Assembly: GCA_020849825.1 (NCBI GenBank)
Contig: JADZFP010000337.1
Location: forward strand, 1 to 10,023
From: Saprospiraceae bacterium
Lineage (GTDB): Bacteria > Bacteroidota > Bacteroidia > Chitinophagales > Saprospiraceae
Direction of reading: 5' to 3'
Length of the DNA stretch: 10,023 bases
Of the stretch, positions 1-5,167 are shown piece by piece (position 1 is the first letter of the stretch; the number at the start of each line of letters is the position of its first letter). The notes beneath the pieces are model-generated. The model had not been told where the DNA came from. It saw nothing but the letters and a program-made list of their open reading frames with translations, and searched no databases. The position numbers were made by a program, and so were the translations under genes.

Positions 1-2
1 AT

Positions 3-821
3 TTCATCAGCCTTACTGATATTGCCAAAAAGTTTAACGAGCAAGACCCCTTTATTCTCATCAACAACTGGATGCGCTTGAAAGACACCATCGAACTGCT
101 CGGTGCCTGGGAACTCTTGCACAACGATAATTTTAAACCTATCGAATTCGATAGGTTAAGAAACGAGGCGGGGCTAAATCGTTTTACGCTGTCCCCGAGC
201 AGGTGGGCACAACAAACCAACGCCTTCGGCCTTCGGATCAAAAAAGGTCGTTACGACAGCGGCACCTTTGCCCATCAAGACTTAGCCCTCGCCTTCTGCT
301 CCTGGCTCAGTCCGGTTTTTCACCTCTACGTCATCAAAGAATTCCAGCGTCTCAAATCCCTCGAAAACCCCGAATGGGACTTGCGCCGCTCCCTTTCCAA
401 AGTCAACTATCACTTGCATCAGGAAGCCATCCGCGAACACATCTTGCCGGTCATCAAAGGCAACCCCACTCCTTCGGGCCTGGTGGCGTTCAGCGAAGAA
501 GCCGATATGCTCAACCAGGCCGTTTTCGGCATGACCGCCGAGCAGTGGCGCGCCGAAAATGCCGACCTCGTAGCCAAAGGCTACAACATGCGCGACGTGG
601 CCGACATCTATCAACTGCTCGTACTCGCCAACATCGAAGCCTACAACGAGGTCCTCATCAACCATGAGGTCGAACGCGGCATCCGCGCCATCGAGTTGCA
701 ACGCACCGCCCAACGCCAACTCGCCGCCCTTTACAACCTCAATCACCTGCCCCTCGAAAAACTGCTCTCGCCGCTGGTGCAGCCCCTGCTCGACGAAAAC
801 ACGTCGCCCGAAAAATCCTGA
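3..821 (+). CDS. KilA-N domain protein (5' end outside window)
   Basis: The frame is open from base 3, so the true start lies left of the window; the ATG at 72 is internal, because the upstream codons (FISLTDIAKKFNEQDPF) read as the beginning of a KilA-N domain. The visible part is 272 residues. KilA-N hallmarks follow in order: the DIAKKFN segment, NNWMRLKDTIELLGAWE, NFKPIEF, AGLNRFTLSPSRW, GRYDSGTFAHQDLALAF and SWLSPVFHLYVIKEFQRLK. KilA-N is a DNA-binding fold of phages, plasmids and large DNA viruses, often associated with antirepressor or host-takeover proteins. The C-terminal ~150 residues (from about ENPEWDLRRSLSK) are helical and of unknown function. A 22-bp palindrome lies in the codons for the KPIEF segment, and a 46-bp palindrome follows the stop. 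A sequence-specific regulator acting on such palindromes is an inference. The family call is firm; the role on this element is not. Confidence 0.9.
   Translation, partial: FISLTDIAKKFNEQDPFILINNWMRLKDTIELLGAWELLHNDNFKPIEFDRLRNEAGLNRFTLSPSRWAQQTNAFGLRIKKGRYDSGTFAHQDLALAFCSWLSPVFHLYVIKEFQRLKSLENPEWDLRRSLSKVNYHLHQEAIREHILPVIKGNPTPSGLVAFSEEADMLNQAVFGMTAEQWRAENADLVAKGYNMRDVADIYQLLVLANIEAYNEVLINHEVERGIRAIELQRTAQRQLAALYNLNHLPLEKLLSPLVQPLLDENTSPEKS
136..157. repeat. 22-bp perfect palindrome inside the KilA-N gene
   Basis: The palindrome is centred on GAATTC at 144-149 and reads outward as ATCGAATTCGAT flanked by AACCT/AGGTT. It falls exactly on the codons for the K-P-I-E-F-D segment of the domain. 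It shares its central 12 bp with the palindrome at 851-896. Confidence 0.85.
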
Positions 822-850
822 ACCTCCCCACCCTGTTGATCGCTTTCTCG

Positions 851-896
851 GTTCCGGTTTTAAACCCATCGAATTCGATGGGTTTAAAACCGGAAC
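851..896. repeat. 46-bp perfect palindrome after the KilA-N gene
   Basis: This perfect dyad has no spacer and is centred between 873 and 874 on GAATTC; 850/897 is the first mismatch. It starts 29 bp after the KilA-N stop. One reading frame gives GFKPIEFDGFKTG, and the opposite strand gives the same peptide; this matches the NFKPIEFDRLR segment of the upstream KilA-N protein. No T-tract follows on the + strand, so a standard intrinsic terminator is not supported. It may be a protein-binding dyad, a transcript-end hairpin or a palindromic repeat element derived from KilA-N coding DNA. Confidence 0.9.
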
Positions 897-914
897 TCCC
901 TCAGCGGCATTAAA

Positions 915-946
915 TAATTAGGTAATTATTTAATCACCTAATTATT
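915..946. repeat. Octamer repeat cluster 1 (4 units)
   Basis: Four consecutive 8-bp units in exact register: TAATTAGG, TAATTATT, then TAATCACC, TAATTATT. They begin 18 bp after the 46-bp palindrome. Positions 1, 2 and 4 (TA-T) and 6 (A) are the most constant; the last two bases vary. Confidence 0.8.
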
Positions 947-1008
947 AAAATGTATGTAAGCGCTCACCGTTTTAACCGACGGCCGCAGAACCCCGCCAAG
1001 TTTTAACC

Positions 1009-1024
1009 GTGTCGAAATCGACAC
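1009..1024. repeat. GTGTCGA-AA-TCGACAC dyad
   Basis: Perfect 7-bp inverted arms with a 2-bp centre, between octamer clusters 1 and 2 and directly after a TTTTAACC sequence that also occurs at about 970. This could be an operator; no gene starts nearby. Confidence 0.45.
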
Positions 1025-1047
1025 CTTTAAAAATAGTGAAAGGGAGC

Positions 1048-1087
1048 CAATTAGATAATTACTTACTTACCTAATCAGATAATTACA
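1048..1087. repeat. Octamer repeat cluster 2 (5 units)
   Basis: Five units in 8-bp register: CAATTAGA, TAATTACT, then TACTTACC, TAATCAGA, then TAATTACA. Same consensus as the other clusters. Confidence 0.8.
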
Positions 1088-1122
1088 TCCCGGCGCAGCC
1101 GGCCACACCCTAAATCTTTTCT

Positions 1123-1300
1123 TCTCCCCCACCCTATCCGCAAAAGATTGTGCGCTCCTTATTCAGCCCCGTTGCCGCACTCTTTGCTTTGATGCTTTCA
1201 AGCCATTTTCCATTCTTTCTAATTAAATACTCAAATACTTAGGTAATTACAAAATTAAAGTCTCCCCTACCCTATTCGGCAGGCCTTTTTGTATTCAGCC
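1123..1300 (+). repeat. Duplicated TCTCCCC...TATTCAGCC module
   Basis: An 18-bp block beginning TCTCCCC at 1123-1140 recurs at 1261-1278 with two mismatches. In each copy TATTCAGCC follows (1160-1168 and 1292-1300). Each block comes after an octamer cluster, so cluster plus block looks like a duplicated module of roughly 135-175 bp. Confidence 0.5.
1220..1259. repeat. Octamer repeat cluster 3 (4-5 units)
   Basis: Units in 8-bp register: TAATTAAA, TACTCAAA, then TACTTAGG, TAATTACA, and a degenerate AAATTAAA. Confidence 0.75.
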
Positions 1301-1496
1301 GCAAAACTGGTCGGGAATTTTTAACGGAGTAAACCCTATTGATTATGTCAATTTCTGGCCGTCCAACCGACCGTTATCCAGCCAAAATCCGATCAGTTAT
1401 TACGCAATCAAGTGGCTCGACAGTGCTTGCGGAAACCGCTCCCGCCGAACAGAACACCCATCCCTGCCCCACCCGACTGGTCTGCTGTCAATTTTG

Positions 1497-1512
1497 TAAT
1501 TACATACTTACC
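1497..1512. repeat. Octamer repeat cluster 4 (2 units)
   Basis: Two clear units, TAATTACA and TACTTACC. A weak unit TCATTAAA at 1521-1528 keeps the register one position further on. Confidence 0.6.
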
Positions 1513-1603
1513 AAAACGTATCATTAAATTCGTACCGTCGGCCCAACCGTTCCAAAAAAGTCGCCTCCGTCATCGGCGAAAGTGAGAAAAATATCCTTTC
1601 ATG

Positions 1604-1643
1604 TAATTACCTAATTAAATAATCACTTAATTAAGTAATCAAA
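1604..1643. repeat. Octamer repeat cluster 5 (5 units)
   Basis: Five clean units in 8-bp register: TAATTACC, TAATTAAA, then TAATCACT, TAATTAAG, then TAATCAAA. Confidence 0.8.
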
Positions 1644-1896
1644 AAGCGCATGGAATGATGTACCCCGACACACGCCGGGCAAGTCGGACGCCCGAAAGGC
1701 CATTTTCAAAACAGGCCCTAATTTTCGTTCTAAGCGACTTTCTTCCCTCATCGCCCCTTTGTGCGAGAAATGGGCGAATCGTTCGATGGCGGGCAAATCT
1801 GGCGGTCAAAACGATGGCGGTGGAAGCATCCTTTCCGGTCAGTCTGGGTTTCGTGGCTTTTTAGCCTTTCATGCGTCCTTGGTTCTGGCATTTTCT

Positions 1897-1984
1897 TAAT
1901 TACATAATCATGTAATTATTTAATTTTTTAAGTAAATAATTAAATACTCTTTTACTTACCTAATTACAAAATACCTTACTTTTG
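1897..1984. repeat. Octamer repeat cluster 6 over the parA promoter (11 units)
   Basis: This is the longest cluster: eleven octamers in one register over 88 bp. It starts TAATTACA, TAATCATG and ends with TAATTACA, a degenerate AAATACCT and TACTTTTG. The last unit is also the parA -7 element. The cluster covers the whole expected promoter, which fits an autoregulated partition operon with its centromere upstream. Confidence 0.8.
1977..1984 (+). promoter_or_regulatory. parA promoter, Bacteroidota -7 element
   Basis: TACTTTTG matches the Bacteroidota -7 consensus TAnnTTTG and lies 48 bp before the parA ATG. A weak -33 candidate is the T-rich stretch at 1950-1954. The element is in register with octamer cluster 6, so a protein coating the cluster would block it. 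Confidence 0.6.
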
Positions 1985-2032
1985 CCCGGCAATTCACACC
2001 AACGGCAATCATACTTAAACAATTTTAACGCT

Positions 2033-2698
2033 ATGTCCATCATCGCAGTCGCCAATCTCAAAGGCGGAGTGGGAAAATCCACCATCAGCCAGAACCTCGC
2101 CGTCAGCATCTGGCACGGAGGCAAGACCGTGTGCATCATTGACACCGATACTGAACAGCGTTCCACTCTCGAATGGAGCGAGCGACGCAACGGCAACGGC
2201 CTCGAACCTATTGCTGTTTTCCTGGTCAACGAAGATAACCTTGCCACCAAAGCCAACGAGGCTGCCGATGACTTCGATGTCGTCATCATAGACGGCTCTC
2301 CGGCGCTCTCCGAAATCACCACCAAAATCGTCCTGATAGCCGATTTCGTCGTCGTACCCGTGATGCCCAGCGGCAACGATTTCGGCGCGCTCGAAAAATT
2401 CCTCCTGCGCTACAACGACACCCGCGCCATCCAGAAGCGGCGCGGCATCGAGACCGCCGGACTCGGCATCCTGCTCAACGAATACGACAGCAAAGCGATC
2501 GTCAACCGCACCATCTACCAAGCTATTGACCGCCTCGAAGTGCCGGTACTCGAATCCCGTGTGGCGCACCGCGTCGCCTACAAGGAAGCCAACCTCACCG
2601 GCCTTGGCGTCACCGAAATGCAGGACAAGAAGGCCATCGCCGAAATTGAGGCCCTTACCAACGAAGTCCTCGAACTGCTCGAACAGGTCAGCGCCTGA
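2033..2698 (+). CDS. parA: ParA-family partition ATPase (small, type Ib-like)
   Basis: The 221-residue protein is a deviant Walker-type P-loop ATPase. The Walker A motif KGGVGKST is at residues 10-17 with the signature lysine K10. Walker A' is IIDTDTEQRST around D37 and D39, and Walker B is VVIIDGSP with D87. I chose the ATG at 2033 because the motif follows in the usual MSIIAVANLKGG context; a TTG 51 bp upstream overlaps the promoter. Short length, no N-terminal DNA-binding extension and a following RHH gene are the pattern of type Ib partition systems (ParF/ParG, delta/omega). Such ATPases bind nucleoid DNA with ATP and move the plasmid-partner complex. The promoter lies within an 11-unit octamer cluster, suggesting repression by the RHH partner. 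The RHH gene starts 135 bp downstream with its own promoter. Confidence 0.93.
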   Translation: MSIIAVANLKGGVGKSTISQNLAVSIWHGGKTVCIIDTDTEQRSTLEWSERRNGNGLEPIAVFLVNEDNLATKANEAADDFDVVIIDGSPALSEITTKIVLIADFVVVPVMPSGNDFGALEKFLLRYNDTRAIQKRRGIETAGLGILLNEYDSKAIVNRTIYQAIDRLEVPVLESRVAHRVAYKEANLTGLGVTEMQDKKAIAEIEALTNEVLELLEQVSA

Positions 2699-2716
2699 GG
2701 AGCGCCCGCAATTTCC

Positions 2717-2756
2717 TAATATTTTAATTAGGTAATTAGGTAATCATATAATTACC
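2717..2756. repeat. Octamer repeat cluster 7 over the RHH promoter (5 units)
   Basis: Five units in register: TAATATTT, TAATTAGG, then TAATTAGG, TAATCATA, then TAATTACC. The last unit merges with TTTG to make the -7 element of the next gene. Confidence 0.8.
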
Positions 2757-2760
2757 TTTG
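2753..2760 (+). promoter_or_regulatory. RHH-gene promoter, Bacteroidota -7 element
   Basis: TACCTTTG matches TAnnTTTG and lies 73 bp before the ATG at 2834. Half of it is the last octamer of cluster 7, the same arrangement as at parA. No convincing TTTG was seen at -33, where the octamers lie. Confidence 0.6.
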
Positions 2761-2833
2761 TAACGCCGGCGCATCTGTCCAGAACGCTGCGAGTTGTTCC
2801 CCAAGCCTTCACCGCTTAAATTCCGTATCACGC

Positions 2834-3196
2834 ATGGCCAAGAAAAATTTCGATACCTTTCTCCAAACCGTGAAACCGGCCAGCAAAGTCTCGCCCGAAG
2901 AAATAGAAGCCATGGCCCGCGAAGTTCACGCGCCCAAAAACGAGCAGCCGGTCAAATCTGCCGCGCAGCCGGCCGCTGCATCGCCACCTAAACCCGTAGT
3001 TGAGTCCGAACCTCGTTCAGCCCAGGAGCAGGGTAGGAGAGGGCGCAAGCCCAAGCCGCGCGAGGCCGAGCGCCTCATCCGGGTCTCCGTGGACCTTCCC
3101 GAAAGCGTGTTCATCGCCCTCGGCGCCCGCTGCGTCCGCGAAAAGACCGACAAGATGGCCTACGTCCGCGCCCTCGTCGAGCGCGACCTGATCTAA
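2834..3196 (+). CDS. Ribbon-helix-helix protein, likely partition partner/repressor
   Basis: The protein has 120 residues. The C-terminal 40 form a clear ribbon-helix-helix: a strand RLIRVSVDLP (about 80-89), helix 1 ESVFIALGARCVREK (90-104) and helix 2 DKMAYVRALVERDL (106-119). Residues 1-30 are mixed charged. Residues 31-79 form an Ala/Pro/Lys-rich, probably disordered linker ending in a basic RRGRKPKPRE stretch that resembles an AT-hook. A flexible tail plus a C-terminal RHH is the architecture of ParG and omega centromere-binding proteins, whose N-terminal tails stimulate the ATPase. Position directly after parA, and octamer clusters over both promoters, suggest that it binds the octamers, segregates the element and represses both genes. 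That binding is inferred. A generic RHH antitoxin is less likely, as no toxin gene is adjacent. Confidence 0.8.
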   Translation: MAKKNFDTFLQTVKPASKVSPEEIEAMAREVHAPKNEQPVKSAAQPAAASPPKPVVESEPRSAQEQGRRGRKPKPREAERLIRVSVDLPESVFIALGARCVREKTDKMAYVRALVERDLI

Positions 3197-3225
3197 GGCT
3201 GAACACCCAACTCAGCCGCCTCGAT

Positions 3226-3265
3226 GCCCTCGTGTGTCCCGATGGATGCACGAGGGCTTTTGTTT
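3226..3265 (+). terminator. Intrinsic terminator after the partition genes
   Basis: A perfect 9-bp GC-rich stem, GCCCTCGTG (3226-3234) with CACGAGGGC (3249-3257), has a 14-nt loop and is followed by TTTTGTTT. It lies 30 bp after the RHH stop and separates the partition genes from the recombinase. Confidence 0.85.
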
Positions 3266-3395
3266 CCCGCCATCACGTCCCTGTTGCTACCACAGGCCAT
3301 CCTCCCGTCAGTCACATCCATTTTTGCCCGTTGCCACGCACCGGGCAAACAGCGCCATTTTCAAAACAAAAAATTTGTCAGCACCTCCTCACCAA

Positions 3396-3431
3396 AATGA
3401 CACCTTTTGTCCCGAAAAAAAGGGTGTCATT
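3396..3431. promoter_or_regulatory. AATGACACC inverted dyad upstream of the recombinase
   Basis: AATGACACC (3396-3404) faces GGTGTCATT (3423-3431). With one mismatch (3405/3422) the arms extend to 13 bp around a 10-bp centre, and a third partial copy, ATGACATCC, lies at 3441-3449. The geometry is close to a tyrosine-recombinase core site (two inverted arms, short spacer), or it may be an operator. The TGACACC word also occurs in the iterons at 8846 and 8945. The site is 129 bp before the recombinase start. Elsewhere in 3266-3559 nothing firm was seen except an 11-bp GGAAAATTTCC dyad at 3491-3501. Confidence 0.4.
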
Positions 3432-3559
3432 AACCGCATTATGACATCCCCCCGTACCCCCCGTCGGCCCGAAGTGAATTTTTTGATTTGGGAAAATTTC
3501 CTAAACTTTGTGTATTCCTATTCCTGTATCGCAGGGCAAAACTTAAAACAAAACCTGTT

Positions 3560-5116
3560 ATGGTGGCGAATCTGGATACCCACAGAAAAATAAAGTTCCT
3601 CAGCGCTGAGGAACAGGAAGGTCTGTTGTCCAACATCCGCAACCGTAAATACCGCCTCATTTCTCTGCTCATGTTGGATTGTGGTCTGCGCCGTGGTGAA
3701 GTGGCGAGCATCCAGGTAAGCCACATTGACTTCCCGAAAGCCCTGCTCCATGTAAAAAGCCTGAAAAAGCGGGAAAACGTAGAATGGCGCGTTATTCCGG
3801 TTCCTTCCCGGACGCTCGACGAGCTCGCACGCTGGGTCTATGACATGAAAGAACGCCACCCGGAAGCCTACATCTTTCCTGCCGGGCGCGGCAGCAAAAC
3901 CGGAAAAGGCATCAACCCGCGACAAATAGAAAAGCGGATCCGCCGCTATTCACATGGCAAATTCAGCCCCCACAGCCTGCGCCACACCTACGCCACCCGC
4001 CTCGCTGCGGAAGGCGTGGACATGCTGCGGCTCAGCCGTTTGCTCGGCCACAAAAAAAGCAGCACCACCGAAATCTATGCCCACGTCCCCGAAATCCAGT
4101 TGCGCGAAGCTGTACAGCGCATTGACCGCCAATCGTGGTGGCGCAGGCTCTACCGCCGCCACTTTCCCGCACCACGCGTCCATGTGCTGCCGACCCGGCG
4201 CGGTGAGAAAACCCAGTTTATCATCGGGCGCAAAGCCGAACTTGCCAAATTGGTCGAACTCTGCGAAAAAAAGGTAAACGTGCTACTCAACGGTCCGCAA
4301 GGCATCGGCAAATCGCACTTGCTCGAAAACTATAATGCAGGAAAAATGCTCCGCGTGGACGACATGACGCGTGGCAAAAAAGTCCTTGCCGGCCTCGTGT
4401 TGGAACTCTACGACCAAGATAAAGACGCGGTGGTCGCAGCCGTGTATTCCAACCAGGATCGCGACGGCAACGCGCTCGTCAACCGGGATGACCTTGGCCA
4501 AATTGTGATGAAGGACAGCGAAAAACGCCTCCACGAAGTCTTGGTAAATATCACCCAACCACAGGAATATACCATCATCATCGACCGCGCCGACCACCTG
4601 ACACCTACGGCCATCCGCATTTTGGAACGGATGAAAAACCATTTCCACTTGATTGTTGCAGCGAGGGTCGTTCCCATTTCACAAGCGACCTGGCTCTCGA
4701 ACTTTCAAAAAATAGAACTCAAACCCCTGAGCCGCCCGGAATCACTGGAACTCATCGAACGAATGTCCTGCGACTTTGCCGATAGGGTGGGGGACTGGGA
4801 AGCGTATCAAAACCACGTGTACGACCAAACCGGCGGCAACCCATTGTTTATCATAGAAATGTGCGAGCGGTACAGCAAGGAAGACCGCGTGGACTTTCAG
4901 GTGATGCGCACCATCAACCACACCGCCGCCACGCCCGATATTGATATGACCGTGCCCTTCGTCGTACTGCTTTCCTGCCTGATGATCCTGCGCTATGTCG
5001 GGCGCGAACTCGGCGACGAAGACACCGGCGCTTACAAACTCATCGGCGGCGCAGCCTTGCTGTTCCTGCTCTTTGGTCGCCCCATTTTCCGCCAGACAAA
5101 AAGAAAATACGTCTGA
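3560..5116 (+). CDS. Tyrosine recombinase fused to a P-loop ATPase and membrane helices
   Basis: The 518-residue protein has an unusual composition. Residues ~12-190 are a tyrosine recombinase catalytic domain with all key residues: R44 (GLRRGE), a hairpin lysine (K66 or K69), H138 and R141 (HSLRHTYATRL), H164 (LLGHKKSS) and Y173 (TTEIYAHV). No N-terminal SAM-like core-binding domain is present; an in-frame TTG at 3488 would add only 24 residues. Residues ~220-440 are an AAA/STAND-like ATPase: IIGRKAEL, Walker A NGPQGIGKSHL (K251), Walker B YTIIIDRAD (D342) and a C-terminal TGGNPLFI motif (424-431). Residues ~464-480 and 492-509 are hydrophobic and probably cross the membrane. The recombinase half suggests DNA cutting and rejoining for dimer resolution or integration; the ATPase and membrane parts suggest energy-dependent or localised control. 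I chose the ATG at 3560 because the domain begins right after it. The next gene starts 51 bp downstream. Confidence 0.88.
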   Translation: MVANLDTHRKIKFLSAEEQEGLLSNIRNRKYRLISLLMLDCGLRRGEVASIQVSHIDFPKALLHVKSLKKRENVEWRVIPVPSRTLDELARWVYDMKERHPEAYIFPAGRGSKTGKGINPRQIEKRIRRYSHGKFSPHSLRHTYATRLAAEGVDMLRLSRLLGHKKSSTTEIYAHVPEIQLREAVQRIDRQSWWRRLYRRHFPAPRVHVLPTRRGEKTQFIIGRKAELAKLVELCEKKVNVLLNGPQGIGKSHLLENYNAGKMLRVDDMTRGKKVLAGLVLELYDQDKDAVVAAVYSNQDRDGNALVNRDDLGQIVMKDSEKRLHEVLVNITQPQEYTIIIDRADHLTPTAIRILERMKNHFHLIVAARVVPISQATWLSNFQKIELKPLSRPESLELIERMSCDFADRVGDWEAYQNHVYDQTGGNPLFIIEMCERYSKEDRVDFQVMRTINHTAATPDIDMTVPFVVLLSCLMILRYVGRELGDEDTGAYKLIGGAALLFLLFGRPIFRQTKRKYV

Positions 5117-5167
5117 CCGAGCGCCAGACAAATTCTGTAAATTCCATAATTCCGAAAATTCTGTTCC

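Larger units (their letters stand above)
822..2032. other. Long AT-rich intergenic region, likely centromere/control region
   Basis: About 1.2 kb separates the KilA-N stop from the parA start. Short open frames at 1339-1527 and 1655-1864 show no domain or convincing start and read like chance. Instead there are six clusters of an 8-bp repeat (listed separately), a GTGTCGA/TCGACAC dyad at 1009-1024, a duplicated TCTCCCC module at 1123 and 1261, and the parA promoter at the right end. The spacing of clusters ahead of parA resembles a dispersed partition site. Confidence 0.6.

Noticed and set aside
1339..1864. Two short plus-strand frames (1339-1527, 1655-1864) in the long intergenic region
   Set aside because: No domain, signal or promoter. 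The first runs through an octamer cluster and its residues look like chance translation.
1982..2032. TTG start extending ParA by 17 residues
   Set aside because: It overlaps the -7 element, and ParA proteins normally begin a few residues before the Walker A motif, as from 2033.
915..2756. CRISPR array
   Set aside because: The repeats are 8 bp, contiguous and AT-rich, with irregular gaps; there are no uniform spacers and no cas genes.
3487..3510. Promoter for the recombinase gene (TTTG at 3487 and CTTTG at 3506)
   Set aside because: The -7 candidate AAACTTTG lacks the initial TA, and the spacing is too short for -33/-7.
3488..3559. TTG start extending the recombinase by 24 residues
   Set aside because: The added residues match no recombinase element, and the ATG at 3560 sits directly before the catalytic domain.
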